A stretch of DNA of 64,000 nucleotides from positions 1 through 64,000 of the forward strand of contig JAKSBX010000217.1 in NCBI GenBank assembly GCA_022360905.1, written 5' to 3'. Source of the stretch: Chromatiales bacterium. GTDB taxonomy: Bacteria; Pseudomonadota; Gammaproteobacteria; Chromatiales; Chromatiaceae. Positions 53,369 through 62,794 of the stretch are shown one piece after another. Below the pieces are notes generated by a model. It saw only the letters and a program-made list of their open reading frames with translations. It made no database searches and had not been told where the DNA came from. Numbering within the stretch: position 1 is the stretch's first letter; the number at the start of each line of letters is the position of its first letter. The translations under genes and the position numbers were made by a program.

Positions 53369-54685
53369 ATGTGGAATGAATCAATCGAGCAGAAAATCAA
53401 CTCCGTCACTTGCCCCGGCTGTGGATTGAGTTGCGATGATCTCTCCATCACCTTTGCAGGAGAGCAGTTACTCTCCCTGGAGAATGGATGCGAGAAAGCC
53501 CGCAGTTTCTATGAGACGGCACTAAAAAGCAGTGATCCGACCCCTATCGTGGATGGCTCACCTGCCAGTCTGGATCAAGCCCTGGCGAGCTGCACAACAC
53601 GATTGGCGCAGAGTAATTCACCCCTGTTCGCCGGCCTGGCAACGGATGTCAATGGCATGCGTGGAATACTCGAACTTGGCGATTTATGTGGTGCCACATT
53701 AGACCACCTGAATGGGGATGCGATGTTCAGAAATCTGCGGGTGTTACAGGACAACGGATGGTTCACCACCACCTTCTCGGAGGTTCGCAATCGTGCCGAC
53801 CTGGTGGTACTGATCGGCAAACAGTGGTTCGATGGCTTTCCACGGCTTGTCGAGCGTGTGCTGAATCCTCAAGATGCGCTTTTCGTTGAAGCCGGACAAC
53901 GTAAAATTGTACTGCTCGGCCCCTGGTCACCGGACTCACTCCCCGAAGATCTGGCATCCATTAATCCGTTACTGATCCCGATGGAAAATGAGTCCATACC
54001 GGACGCGATAGCCCTGCTGAGAAGCCTGATTGCCGACAAGCCGGTGCCCCCTACCCGACTGGGCGAGCAGACCGGTGAGTTATTGATCGGTTTGGCGAGC
54101 CAGTTGCAACAGGCAAACTACAGTGTGATCAGCTGGAGTGCGGCCGAATTCGATGTGCCACACGCAGAACTCTCCATTCTGGGTTTCGTGGAATTGGCAA
54201 AAACACTGAATGAAAAGTGCCGCAGCGCAGCACTGCCTCTGGCCGGCACACTCGCCGATATCACCAGCAACCAGGTTACGACCTGGCAGCTTGGCTACCC
54301 CCTACGTACCCGGCTGCAGCGGGGCTATCCTGAACACGATCCGATACTCAATCGCTGGCAGGGTCTGATCGCTCGGGGAGAGAGCGATCTGTTGCTCTGG
54401 ACATCATCACTCTCACCACTGACGCCGCCACCGGACAGTGAGATTCCGACCATCGTCTTAGGACACCCGGGAATGAGTTTCAAAACGCCCCCGTCAGTCT
54501 ATATTCCTGTGGGTATACCAGGCATTGACCATCACGGTCATTGGTATCGTAGTGATGCGGTCTGCCCATTGCCACTGAGCAAATTGAGACGCAGTAAGCT
54601 GCCATCCGTTGCGGACATCGCGAACCTATTGAGCAGGCAGTTGCTGACCGCCTCCGGCGTTTCTGAGAGGGGTGTCAGATGTTGA
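53369..54685 (+). CDS. fhcB: Formyltransferase/hydrolase complex subunit B
   Basis: 438 residues, related to formylmethanofuran dehydrogenase subunit B (FwdB/FmdB). The N-terminus has the family Cys motif TCPGCGLSCDDL; VVLIGKQWFDGFPRLVERVL and YPLRTRLQRGYPEHDP follow. Bacterial FhcB lacks the molybdenum/tungsten chemistry of the archaeal protein and serves as a structural partner. First gene of fhcBADC, overlapping fhcA by seven bases. Confidence 0.94.
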   Translation: MWNESIEQKINSVTCPGCGLSCDDLSITFAGEQLLSLENGCEKARSFYETALKSSDPTPIVDGSPASLDQALASCTTRLAQSNSPLFAGLATDVNGMRGILELGDLCGATLDHLNGDAMFRNLRVLQDNGWFTTTFSEVRNRADLVVLIGKQWFDGFPRLVERVLNPQDALFVEAGQRKIVLLGPWSPDSLPEDLASINPLLIPMENESIPDAIALLRSLIADKPVPPTRLGEQTGELLIGLASQLQQANYSVISWSAAEFDVPHAELSILGFVELAKTLNEKCRSAALPLAGTLADITSNQVTTWQLGYPLRTRLQRGYPEHDPILNRWQGLIARGESDLLLWTSSLSPLTPPPDSEIPTIVLGHPGMSFKTPPSVYIPVGIPGIDHHGHWYRSDAVCPLPLSKLRRSKLPSVADIANLLSRQLLTASGVSERGVRC

Positions 54686-56343
54686 TCAAACTTGCCGGTG
54701 CTACCGTTTACGATCCAGCCAACAACATCGATGGCGAAATCCGTGATATCTATATCCGTGACGACAAAATCGTCGCCACACCGCAAACGGGTGAGACGAT
54801 TCATCAAACCTACGCTCTTGACGGTAAAATTGTCATGGCGGGCGCCATCGATCTGCACACCCATATCGGCGGCGGCAAGGTCAATATCGCTCGTACCATG
54901 CTGCCGGAAGACCAACGGGGAAGCGCCAGAGCGCGTACTGAATTGACTCGTTCAGGCGGCGGACATGCTGCGCCTTCGACCCTGTCAGCCGGATACCGCT
55001 ATGCAGAAATGGGTTACACCAGCTGTTTCGAACCGGCGATTCTTCCAGTCAACGCCAGGCAGGCCCATATGGAGATGGCCGATACGCCGATGCTCGACAC
55101 CGGTGGTTATGCCATGCTCGGAAACGATGATCTACTGTTGCAACTGATTGCCGAAGGTGCCGAACAACAGACAATCAATGACTATGTCGGTTGGATTTTG
55201 AAAGCTACACAGTGCATCGGCATAAAAGTGGTCAATCCTGGCGGGATCAGTGCCTTTAAATTCAACCAGCGGGCCCTGGATGTTGATGATCTGCATAGCC
55301 ATTACCAGATCTCACCGCGAGATATCGTGCGCAAATTGAGTCGGGCCCTGAATGAACTTTCAGTACCCCACCCGCTGCATGTCCATGCCAGCAATCTGGG
55401 GGTACCGGGCAACTATCGATCAACCCTGGCAACCATGGATGCCGCAGAAGGATTCCCCATCCATCTGACTCACATCCAATTTCACAGCTATGGTACCGAA
55501 GGTGACAGACATTTCTCTTCGGCAGCCGCCGATATCGCCGAAGCGGTAAACAGCAGGACCAATATCTCCATTGACGTGGGACAGGTGATGTTCGGGCAGA
55601 CTGTGACCGTCTCCGGCGATGTCATGGCACAACATGCCAATCATCGTCACGCTCATCCCAACAAGTGGACCTGCATGGATATCGAATGCGATGCGGGCTG
55701 TGGCGTTGTACCGTTTCGCTATCGAGACAAGAATTTCGTCAATGCCCTGCAATGGGCCATCGGCTTAGAACTGTTTCTGATGGTGGATGATCCCTGGCGG
55801 ATCTTTCTTACCACGGATCATCCCAATGGCGCGCCGTTTACCAGCTATCCCCATTTGATCCGGCTGCTTATGGAGCGTAGTTTCCGTAACGATCTGCTGT
55901 CTCAAATCAATCCGGACGCCGCCGCTGCCAGCCATTTGCAGAGCCTGGATCGGGAATATTCGCTCTACGAGATTGCCATTATGACCCGCGCAGCGCCGGC
56001 AAGAATCCTCGGCATGACCGATCGGGGTCAGCTTGGCCCTGGTGCCATGGCTGATATTACCGTCTATCATCCGGGAGGAGATCCAGAACAGATGTTTGAG
56101 CGCCCCATGCTGGTTTTCAAGGCGGGGCAGCCTATTGTCGAGGAGGGTCGAATCAGCCAACCGGTGGCGGGAAAAACCCAGGTAATCCGACCGGAGTTTG
56201 ACGAAGATATTGAGAAACGGATAAAACCCTGGTTCGATCGCTACCAAACCACCGCTATGGAGAACTTTATCATTTCTGATGACGAGATGGCAGAAGGCAT
56301 CGGCAGCCCGATCAACATCCACCCTTGTAGGCAAAGCAGCTGA
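54679..56343 (+). CDS. fhcA: Formyltransferase/hydrolase complex subunit A
   Basis: 554 residues, an amidohydrolase-fold protein that releases formate from formylmethanofuran. The metal site begins MAGAIDLHTHIGGGKVNIAR (His-x-His), with further ligands in PLHVHASNLGVPGN, HLTHIQFHSYG and TTDHPNGAPF. The gene ends inside the first copy of a 35-base tandem duplication that separates it from fhcD; its last residues (INIHPCRQSS) are encoded by that repeat. Confidence 0.95.
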   Translation: MLIKLAGATVYDPANNIDGEIRDIYIRDDKIVATPQTGETIHQTYALDGKIVMAGAIDLHTHIGGGKVNIARTMLPEDQRGSARARTELTRSGGGHAAPSTLSAGYRYAEMGYTSCFEPAILPVNARQAHMEMADTPMLDTGGYAMLGNDDLLLQLIAEGAEQQTINDYVGWILKATQCIGIKVVNPGGISAFKFNQRALDVDDLHSHYQISPRDIVRKLSRALNELSVPHPLHVHASNLGVPGNYRSTLATMDAAEGFPIHLTHIQFHSYGTEGDRHFSSAAADIAEAVNSRTNISIDVGQVMFGQTVTVSGDVMAQHANHRHAHPNKWTCMDIECDAGCGVVPFRYRDKNFVNALQWAIGLELFLMVDDPWRIFLTTDHPNGAPFTSYPHLIRLLMERSFRNDLLSQINPDAAAASHLQSLDREYSLYEIAIMTRAAPARILGMTDRGQLGPGAMADITVYHPGGDPEQMFERPMLVFKAGQPIVEEGRISQPVAGKTQVIRPEFDEDIEKRIKPWFDRYQTTAMENFIISDDEMAEGIGSPINIHPCRQSS

Positions 56344-56379
56344 CGATCAACATCCACCTTTGTAGGCAAAACAGCTGAT
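56310..56379 (+). repeat. 35-base tandem duplication at the fhcA/fhcD junction
   Basis: Units 56310-56344 and 56345-56379 agree at 32 of 35 bases. Each contains ACATCCACC, TTGTAGGCAAA and CAGCTGA. The second copy ends in TGATG (TGA stop pattern overlapping the fhcD ATG), and the first has TGACG instead, so the original genes probably overlapped as TGATG. Confidence 0.9.
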
Positions 56380-57274
56380 GATCATTAACGGTACCGAAAT
56401 CGAAGAGACTTTTGCAGAAGCATTCGGCATGAGTGCAACCCGGATCATCATCACGGCGATCGATGCAAAATGGGCCCGTATCGCCGGAGAAACCATGACA
56501 GGATTTGCCACCTCGGTGATCGGTTGCGGTGTTGAGGCCGGTATCGAAACGGAACTATCCCCCGAACAGACGCCGGATGGGCGCCATGGGGTTTCCGTAC
56601 TGCTTTTCGCCATGTCCGGCAAGGCACTGGCAAAACAGCTGGAGACCCGGGTGGGCCAGTGCGTTCTAACCTGTCCCACCACGGCGGTCTTTTCAGGCAT
56701 GCAGGGGGAGAAGCAGATGCCACTGGGTAAGAACCTGCGATTTTTCGGTGATGGCTATCAGATTTCCAAACAGATCGGAGCGAACCGCTATTGGCGGGTG
56801 CCAGTAATGGACGGCGAGTTTCTCTGTGAAGAGCGTGTCGCCAGAACAGGCGCGGTCGGTGGCGGTAATTTTCTGGTGCTGGCGAATCATCAGCAGCAGG
56901 CGTTAACCGCCTGTGAAAAGGCGATTGTTGAAATGCGTAAGCTGCCGAATGTGATCATGCCTTTCCCGGGTGGCATTGTACGCTCCGGCTCCAAAGTCGG
57001 CTCGAAATACAAAGGCCTGATGGCTTCAACCAATGACGCTTACTGCCCCACCCTAAGAGGCCTGGTGAATAGTAATCTAGACAACGATATTGGTGCGGTA
57101 ATGGAAATCGTCATCAACGGCCTGACCGATGAGGATGTTCGATTGGCTACCCGCACCGGTATCTCAGCCGTCTGTGAGCTGGGTGCAGCCGGTGGTATCA
57201 AACGGATTTCGGCGGGAAATTACGGAGGAAAATTGGGTCAATTCCACTTTCATCTGCGGGAGGTGATGGCATGA
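56378..57274 (+). CDS. fhcD: Formylmethanofuran:H4MPT formyltransferase
   Basis: 298 residues, matching Ftr. It moves the formyl group from H4MPT to methanofuran inside the Fhc complex. Family stretches: NGTEIEETFAEAFGMSATRIIITA, TCPTTAVFSGM, PFPGGIVRSGSKVGSKYKGLMASTN and ISAVCELGAAGGIKRISAGNYGGKLGQFHF. The ATG at 56378 lies in the second unit of the 35-base duplication. It overlaps fhcC by four bases (ATGA). Confidence 0.96.
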   Translation: MIINGTEIEETFAEAFGMSATRIIITAIDAKWARIAGETMTGFATSVIGCGVEAGIETELSPEQTPDGRHGVSVLLFAMSGKALAKQLETRVGQCVLTCPTTAVFSGMQGEKQMPLGKNLRFFGDGYQISKQIGANRYWRVPVMDGEFLCEERVARTGAVGGGNFLVLANHQQQALTACEKAIVEMRKLPNVIMPFPGGIVRSGSKVGSKYKGLMASTNDAYCPTLRGLVNSNLDNDIGAVMEIVINGLTDEDVRLATRTGISAVCELGAAGGIKRISAGNYGGKLGQFHFHLREVMA

Positions 57275-58086
57275 GTATGCCAACCCTTAAGCTGCGCGCT
57301 CCTCTCAACCGTCGAATTGACATGTCCCCCTTCATCCCGGAGCTTATTGCCGACAAATCGGCTGATGAGATTGCTCGCATCCCGGTTTGGCTGGGCAACC
57401 GACAGGTGGATACGGGAGAGCTGTTTGAAATCAGTGGCAACCCATCAGAGGTTCTGCTGATCCAGTCAGAGAGTGATAAGCTCGATATGATCGGCGCCGC
57501 GATGAAGCAGGGTTCCATCCTGGTCGAAGGCAATGCTGGAGCCTATCTGGGATGCGCCATGGCTGGTGGGGAGATTCGGGTCACCGGTGATACGGGAACA
57601 GCAGCCGGGTGTGCCATGAGAGCCGGTGATCTGGCCGTAGAAGGCAATGCCGGGGACTTTCTCGGAGGTGCACTGACCGGTGAACGACAGGGTATGCGCG
57701 GTGGCAGGATCTCGGTTCAAGGCGATAGCGGGGATCGGGCTGGCGATTTGATGCGGCGCGGGACAATCCTGATTGGCGGAAATACTGGGGATTATTGTGC
57801 CTCACGGATGGTTGCGGGAACGATTATCGCAATCGGCCAGTGTGGTCGGCACACGGGTACCGCCATGCGTCGCGGCACGCTGATCACCTCAAACAAACCG
57901 GCCAGCTTACCCGCCACGTTCAATAGCAACGGTATCCATTCGTTGAGTTTTCTCACCCTCCTGAGGCAGCAAGTAGCCACCCTAGCAGGCTTTTCCGGTT
58001 TAACTGAGATGGGTGTTGAGGTGGAACGATGGGTGGGAGACCTCAGTTGTGATGGCAAGGGAGAGATACTGATCTGGCAAAGCTGA
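57271..58086 (+). CDS. fhcC: Formyltransferase/hydrolase complex subunit C
   Basis: 271 residues, a right-handed beta-helix like the C-terminal domain of glutamate synthase, with repeated G-x-x-G turns (VEGNAGAYLGCAMAGGEIRVTGDTG, GNAGDFLGGALTG, GNTGDYCASRMVAGTIIA). It holds the Fhc complex together. Last gene of fhcBADC; a dispersed-repeat copy follows 10 bases after the stop. Confidence 0.95.
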   Translation: MSMPTLKLRAPLNRRIDMSPFIPELIADKSADEIARIPVWLGNRQVDTGELFEISGNPSEVLLIQSESDKLDMIGAAMKQGSILVEGNAGAYLGCAMAGGEIRVTGDTGTAAGCAMRAGDLAVEGNAGDFLGGALTGERQGMRGGRISVQGDSGDRAGDLMRRGTILIGGNTGDYCASRMVAGTIIAIGQCGRHTGTAMRRGTLITSNKPASLPATFNSNGIHSLSFLTLLRQQVATLAGFSGLTEMGVEVERWVGDLSCDGKGEILIWQS

Positions 58087-58096
58087 GCAGGCAATC

Positions 58097-58120
58097 TTTA
58101 GGGCCTGTTAAAGCTAATCC
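58097..58120 (+). repeat. Dispersed intergenic repeat, copy 4
   Basis: TTTAGGGCCTGTTAAAGCTA followed by ATCC; it extends the consensus by the trailing AATCC also seen, in reverse complement, at the copy near 62901. It lies between fhcC and the pqq promoter. Confidence 0.65.
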
Positions 58121-58155
58121 AATCGACCCTGTTGTATCGACAACTGTACCTAATG

Positions 58156-58174
58156 TGGCACACAGCCTGTGCCA
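58156..58174. promoter_or_regulatory. Inverted repeat upstream of pqqA
   Basis: TGGCACA-CAGCC-TGTGCCA is a perfect seven-base inverted repeat, about 190 bases before the pqqA -24/-12 promoter, a distance usual for activators of RpoN promoters. Its left arm looks like a -24 box but lacks a matching GC. Confidence 0.4.
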
Positions 58175-58199
58175 ATTACCCACTGATCCTCTTCATGCT

Positions 58200-58213
58200 C
58201 GGGAAAAAATCCC
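58200..58213. promoter_or_regulatory. Palindromic operator candidate, copy 3 (weak)
   Basis: CGGGAAAAAATCCC agrees at 12 of 14 bases with the palindrome in front of the sensor-kinase gene. It lies 137 bases before the pqqA -24 element. Confidence 0.35.
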
Positions 58214-58348
58214 AGAGGAATTGATCCATAGTTGTTGTCGAACCCATAGACATGCCGAAAAGTGTGTATGTGAGCAGATATTTTGTGCAAAGGCACGTTT
58301 GTTGCTAATAGGTCTAAGCATACTGTCCGATGAACAAGCATAAGACAG

Positions 58349-58364
58349 TGGCATTTTAAATGCG
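58349..58364 (+). promoter_or_regulatory. Sigma-54 promoter for pqqABCDE
   Basis: TGGCATTTTAAATGCG has GG (58350-58351) and GC (58362-58363) with the exact ten-base spacing and a TGGCA start. A start near 58375 gives a 30-base leader to pqqA. Confidence 0.55.
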
Positions 58365-58404
58365 CATCAAGCGCAATTGATACAGCAACCGAGGAGTGAT
58401 GTTT

Positions 58405-58479
58405 ATGAAATGGTCTACCCCTTCCTATGAAGATCTGCGTTTTGGTTTTGAGATCAATCTCTATATCAATAACCGCTAG
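58405..58479 (+). CDS. pqqA: PQQ precursor peptide
   Basis: A 24-residue peptide, MKWSTPSYEDLRFGFEINLY followed by INNR. Glu16 and Tyr20 in EINLY are the residues cross-linked by PqqE and turned into PQQ. GAGGAG eight bases upstream favours the ATG at 58405 over the one six bases earlier. It is the first gene of pqqABCDE and is too small for most gene finders. Confidence 0.95.
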   Translation: MKWSTPSYEDLRFGFEINLYINNR

Positions 58480-58491
58480 CAGGTAACCGAA

Positions 58492-58518
58492 GTTACCACC
58501 TGCTCAGCAGGTGGTAAC
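58492..58518 (+). terminator. Perfect hairpin between pqqA and pqqB
   Basis: Arms GTTACCACCTGCT and AGCAGGTGGTAAC around a single C form a 13-base perfect inverted repeat. There is no T-run, so partial termination or mRNA processing is likelier than full stop. This would give more pqqA than pqqB-E message, as needed for a consumed precursor peptide. Confidence 0.65.
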
Positions 58519-58538
58519 GGATATAACAATAAAATCAC

Positions 58539-59453
58539 ATGCTGATACATATCCTCGGTTCCGGTGCCGGTGGTGGCTTTCCCCAATGGAACTGTAACTG
58601 TTCAAACTGCCAGGGAGTCAGATCGGGCAGTATTAACGCGATGCCCAGGACACAATCATCCATAGCAATCAGTGCAGACGGTCAGGAGTGGGTACTCTTC
58701 AACGCCTCCCCCGATATACGAGCACAGCTGGAAGCCTTTCCCACCCTACAACCCGGTCGCGCCATTCGGGATACCGCAATCCGCGCCATTCTCTTGGTTG
58801 ATGCGCAAATCGATCATACGACAGGACTGCTGCTGCTCAGAGAGCATACTGAACCCTGGGACGTCTACTGTACTCAAGCGGTCCATGAGGATTTAACCAG
58901 CGGTTATCCGATTTTTAACATCCTGGGACATTTCAGGGGTGTGAACTGGCATGAAGTAAAAACCGATCAATCGAGTTTCACCATTCCAGGTATAGAAGGT
59001 CTGAGATTCACCGCTGTACCACTGAAGAGTGAAGCACCACCCTACTCGCCCCATCGACATAATACAGTTCCGGGTGACAATATCGGCGTACGTGTCGAGA
59101 ACACTGAAAGCGGACGCAATCTCTTCTACGCACCAGGGCTGGGATCGATGGAACCCCACATACTGCCCTATATGCAGCAGGCCGATGTGGTACTGGTTGA
59201 CGGTACGCTCTGGACCGACAATGAAATGGTTCAGGCCGGAATCAGTAAAAAACTGGGCAGTGAAATGGGCCACCTGGATCAGTCCGGTAAAGGCGGCATT
59301 ATCGAAATTCTCAGTAGCCTGACAAAACCGCGAAAGATACTCATCCATATCAACAACACCAATCCGATCCTGGTGGATGACTCAAAAGAGCGCCTCGCAT
59401 TGACAGAAGCCGGTATCGAGGTATCAGCGGATGGCATGCAACTTGAACTTTAA
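58539..59453 (+). CDS. pqqB: PQQ biosynthesis protein PqqB
   Basis: 304 residues of the metallo-beta-lactamase fold. The start [25 protein letters not shown] has the family's Cys cluster, and [17 protein letters not shown] is the altered metal-binding motif of PqqB. It acts as a hydroxylase-type enzyme on the cross-linked Glu-Tyr intermediate. Follows the pqqA hairpin by 20 bases. Confidence 0.96.
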   Translation: MLIHILGSGAGGGFPQWNCNCSNCQGVRSGSINAMPRTQSSIAISADGQEWVLFNASPDIRAQLEAFPTLQPGRAIRDTAIRAILLVDAQIDHTTGLLLLREHTEPWDVYCTQAVHEDLTSGYPIFNILGHFRGVNWHEVKTDQSSFTIPGIEGLRFTAVPLKSEAPPYSPHRHNTVPGDNIGVRVENTESGRNLFYAPGLGSMEPHILPYMQQADVVLVDGTLWTDNEMVQAGISKKLGSEMGHLDQSGKGGIIEILSSLTKPRKILIHINNTNPILVDDSKERLALTEAGIEVSADGMQLEL

Positions 59454-59467
59454 TTTAGAGAAATATC

Positions 59468-60199
59468 ATGAGTCCGAATAAAAATGCCCCCTGGTCAAAA
59501 CAGGAGTTTGAAAAAAAACTCAGAGAAAAAGAGAAGTACTACCACATCAATCATGAATTTCATCTGCTGATGAACAGCGGCAAACTCGACAAACCGGCCA
59601 TCCAGGGATGGGTTGCCAACCGTTTTTACTACCAGGTAATCATTCCGGTAAAAGATGCGGCGATCATGGCCAACTGTCCAGAGCGGGATGTCCGTCGACA
59701 TTGGATTCAACGCATAATCGATCATGACGGTACCCAGGGCGATGAGGGGGGAATTGAAGCCTGGTTGCTGTTAGGTGAAGCTGTGGATCTCCCCAGAGAG
59801 GAGTTATTGAGCCACAAACATCTGTTACCAGGAGTCAAATTTGCAATCGATGCCTATGTCAATTTTGCCCGTCAGCAACCCTGGGAGATTGCCGCCAGCT
59901 CCTCGTTGACAGAGTTGTTCGCCCCAACCATACATCAGAAAAGGCTCGATAACTGGCCGCAATACTATCCTTGGATCGATGAACGGGGATACCACTACTT
60001 TCGTAAACGCTTGACCGAAGCGAGACGTGATGTGAAGTATGGGCTGGATATCACTTTAAATTACTACAAGACCCGTGAACAACAGGAGAAAATGTTGGAA
60101 GTACTGCAGTTCAAGCTCGATATACTCTGGACCATGCTCGATTGCATGTGGATGGCCTATGTCGAAAACAAACCGCCGTATCACAACATTGAAAGCTGA
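59468..60199 (+). CDS. pqqC: Pyrroloquinoline-quinone synthase
   Basis: 243 residues. It catalyses the last, cofactor-free eight-electron oxidation and ring closure to PQQ. Family motifs: [68 protein letters not shown] and [34 protein letters not shown]. It is the standard length and lies four bases before pqqD. Confidence 0.97.
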   Translation: MSPNKNAPWSKQEFEKKLREKEKYYHINHEFHLLMNSGKLDKPAIQGWVANRFYYQVIIPVKDAAIMANCPERDVRRHWIQRIIDHDGTQGDEGGIEAWLLLGEAVDLPREELLSHKHLLPGVKFAIDAYVNFARQQPWEIAASSSLTELFAPTIHQKRLDNWPQYYPWIDERGYHYFRKRLTEARRDVKYGLDITLNYYKTREQQEKMLEVLQFKLDILWTMLDCMWMAYVENKPPYHNIES

Positions 60200-60202
60200 T
60201 CG

Positions 60203-60487
60203 ATGAGCAACCATTTCAAAGCGGATGATATCCCGCAGATCTCAGCCACCTTTCGTTTTCAGTGGGAAGAGGCGCAAGGTTGCCATGTGCTTCTCTATCC
60301 TGAGGGCATGGTTAAATTGAATCTCGCCGCCGGTGAAATATTGAAACGCTGTGACGGCATTAACAGTGTCGACCTGATCATAAAGGATTTGAAATCAGCC
60401 TATCCCGATGCCGATCTGGATAGCGACGTTTATCATTTTCTGGATACCGCTTATGACAACCAATGGATCCGACACAAGTCCGCCTAA
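60203..60487 (+). CDS. pqqD: PqqA peptide chaperone PqqD
   Basis: 94 residues. It binds PqqA and presents it to PqqE. The winged-helix fold shows in [36 protein letters not shown]. Its last 35 bases overlap the start of pqqE, a tight coupling that fits their physical complex (fused in some bacteria). Confidence 0.95.
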   Translation: MSNHFKADDIPQISATFRFQWEEAQGCHVLLYPEGMVKLNLAAGEILKRCDGINSVDLIIKDLKSAYPDADLDSDVYHFLDTAYDNQWIRHKSA

Positions 60488-61610
60488 ACCCCTCTGGCTA
60501 CTGGCGGAATTGACTTACAAATGCCCGTTGCAATGCCCATACTGCTCCAATCCGATGGACATTGCGCGCTACACGGACGAACTGTCGACCGAAGAGTGGA
60601 TCCGGGTTTTCAAGGAAGCCCGTGCTTTAGGTGCAGTTCAACTCGGTTTTTCAGGCGGTGAAGCATTAGTACGCAAGGATCTGGAGGTCCTGATCGCTGA
60701 AGCGCATAAGCTGGGCTACTATACCAACCTGCTGACCTCGGGAGTAGGCATGGATGAAGCGCGTATCAAAGCGTTTAAAGAGGCTGGCCTTGACCATATC
60801 CAGGTCAGTTTTCAAGCCAGCAGTGAAGAGCTGAATAACTATATTGCCGGCAACAACTCATTTGAGCACAAACTTGAAATGGCCCGGCTGGTAAAAAAAT
60901 ATGACTATCCGATGGTTCTCTGTTTCGTGCTGCATCGGCACAATGAGGATCAGGTAGAGCAGATCCTCGAGATGTCTCATGCCCTTGAAGCTGACTATGT
61001 GGAACTGGCAACTACCCAATACTACGGCTGGGCACTGCATAATCGTGACCAACTGATTCCAAGCCAGGCTCAAGTAGAAGCGGCTGAGGCTGTAGCGCAT
61101 CGATACCAGGAAAAGTACAAAGGTAAAATGCGGATTTTCTATGTCGTTCCTGATTATCATGAAGATCGTCCCAAGGCCTGCATGAATGGCTGGGGCGCTG
61201 TTTTTCTTACGATTGCACCTGACGGTACCGCACTCCCCTGTCATGCCGCCAGTGAGCTTCCCGGACTGACGTTTCCCAACGTACGCGATCACACGATTGA
61301 ATGGATATGGAACGATTCAAACGATTTCAACAAATTCAGAGGGTTTGGCTGGATGAAAGAACCCTGCCGGGACTGCTCGGAAAAGGAAAAGGATTTTGGT
61401 GGTTGTCGTTGCCAGGCCTACCTGCTGACAGGTGATGCGACCAATGCAGATCCAGTCTGTAGTAAGTCTCCCCATCATGGGCAGATGGTTCAGCTGGTCA
61501 AACAAGCTAATATGGAAACCAAGCCTAATACAGCACCACTGGTTTTCCGCAATATGCGTAACTCGAAAAAACTAACCGCGCACAAGTGGCCGGCAACGAG
61601 CAAATCCTGA
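60453..61610 (+). CDS. pqqE: Radical SAM PqqA cross-linking enzyme
   Basis: 385 residues from the ATG at 60453 inside pqqD. The radical-SAM cluster is CPLQCPYC (Cys24, 28, 31), and [14 protein letters not shown] is the SAM-binding GGE motif. The C-terminal SPASM region has [28 protein letters not shown] and VCSKSPHH. It links Glu and Tyr of PqqA. Standard length for PqqE. Confidence 0.97.
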   Translation: MTTNGSDTSPPKPLWLLAELTYKCPLQCPYCSNPMDIARYTDELSTEEWIRVFKEARALGAVQLGFSGGEALVRKDLEVLIAEAHKLGYYTNLLTSGVGMDEARIKAFKEAGLDHIQVSFQASSEELNNYIAGNNSFEHKLEMARLVKKYDYPMVLCFVLHRHNEDQVEQILEMSHALEADYVELATTQYYGWALHNRDQLIPSQAQVEAAEAVAHRYQEKYKGKMRIFYVVPDYHEDRPKACMNGWGAVFLTIAPDGTALPCHAASELPGLTFPNVRDHTIEWIWNDSNDFNKFRGFGWMKEPCRDCSEKEKDFGGCRCQAYLLTGDATNADPVCSKSPHHGQMVQLVKQANMETKPNTAPLVFRNMRNSKKLTAHKWPATSKS

Positions 61611-61658
61611 TCGATCCGGGTAACCCTGGTTAGTAAAACCAGTTCAGCTTCAACACCA

Positions 61659-62639
61659 TCATAACAATCCTAACAACTTGTCCCGCATCGCATCTGTCTC
61701 TTTAACCAATGCAGCGACCATCGCAGGATCATCAATCAGATGGCCTGCTTGTGGCAATCGAGTGAATCTTGAGTCCGGTATTGATTGATGAAGCTGCCAG
61801 GCAGCTTGCAGTCTACAGGTGATATCCAATACCCCGTGTACGATTGCTACTGGCATTGGCGGCAATCGTGACATTCGTTTTAAAAGTTCATCATCAGACA
61901 GAAAATAGCCATGTTTTGCATAGTGGGTTTCTAGCTTCACCTTTGCCAGCAGGCGTTGATTCTGTTGTTCGATTTGCTCATCTTGCCCGGAAGTTTTCTG
62001 CAATTTACCTGGGAGGTGCCAATTGGCCACATTTGCCCCCCACTCCGCCCACTTGTTCGCAGCGGATAAGGCGACCTCAACACTACCCTGATGGACAGCT
62101 GTGTGATACCAGTTGATCAGATCGGCAGCAGATCTGCAGGGATAGACGTCCTCTGTAAATTTTTTCCAGGCTGCCGGCAGCAGCTGCTGGAGCTCGTAAA
62201 AAAACCACTCCAAGTCACTCATTCTGGCGAGAAAAACACCTCTGAGGATCATTCCCAATATTTTTTCGTGATGCTTTTGGGCATAGGCCAGGCTCAATGT
62301 TGCTCCCCAAGAACCGCCAAACAGTAACCATCTGTTGATACCAAGATATTCACGAATCGTTTCAAGGTCTTCAATAAGATCCTGAGTCGTGTTATTGGCC
62401 GTTTCGCCAAGTGGTTCTGATTTACCGGCTCCGCGCTGGTCAAACAAAATGACCCGATAGGCTCGCGGGTCGAAAAACCTTCTGTGAGCAGAATTGCAAC
62501 CCGAGCCTGGTCCACCATGCAGAAAAACAACCGGAATACCCTGCTCCGACCCTGATTCTTCAACATACACTTTGTGGCTCATGTCGACAGAGATTTTGTG
62601 CTCCGCATAAGCTTCAGATGAAGAGTAGAGGGATTTCAT
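61659..62639 (-). CDS. pip: Prolyl aminopeptidase (proline iminopeptidase)
   Basis: 326 residues, alpha/beta hydrolase. The oxyanion motif is VFLHGGPGSGCN, the nucleophile elbow GGSWGATLSLAYA (Ser in GxSxG), and Asp/His lie near GVLDITC and AGHLIDD. It removes N-terminal proline from peptides. It converges with pqqE, 48 bases apart. No pqqF/pqqG protease is in the window; a role in trimming PQQ intermediates is possible but unsupported, as the precursor has only one Pro. Confidence 0.92.
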   Translation of the reverse strand: MKSLYSSSEAYAEHKISVDMSHKVYVEESGSEQGIPVVFLHGGPGSGCNSAHRRFFDPRAYRVILFDQRGAGKSEPLGETANNTTQDLIEDLETIREYLGINRWLLFGGSWGATLSLAYAQKHHEKILGMILRGVFLARMSDLEWFFYELQQLLPAAWKKFTEDVYPCRSAADLINWYHTAVHQGSVEVALSAANKWAEWGANVANWHLPGKLQKTSGQDEQIEQQNQRLLAKVKLETHYAKHGYFLSDDELLKRMSRLPPMPVAIVHGVLDITCRLQAAWQLHQSIPDSRFTRLPQAGHLIDDPAMVAALVKETDAMRDKLLGLL

Positions 62640-62794
62640 GATAGTGCCACCTGGCAGTGCAATGTGTGACTATTACTAATCAGACCATAAGTATATCGCT
62701 TTCAGCTGCCCTGTGCCTGCCCACAGCAAGGCATCAAAACATTGATGGATGGAAAATGAGCCTCAGCCCCAATGGTCTATCAATAAGGGAGGTT

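Noticed and set aside
61659..62639. Proline iminopeptidase considered as the missing PqqF-type protease
   Set aside because: It is a serine alpha/beta hydrolase, not an M16 zinc protease like PqqF, and is on the opposite strand to pqqABCDE.
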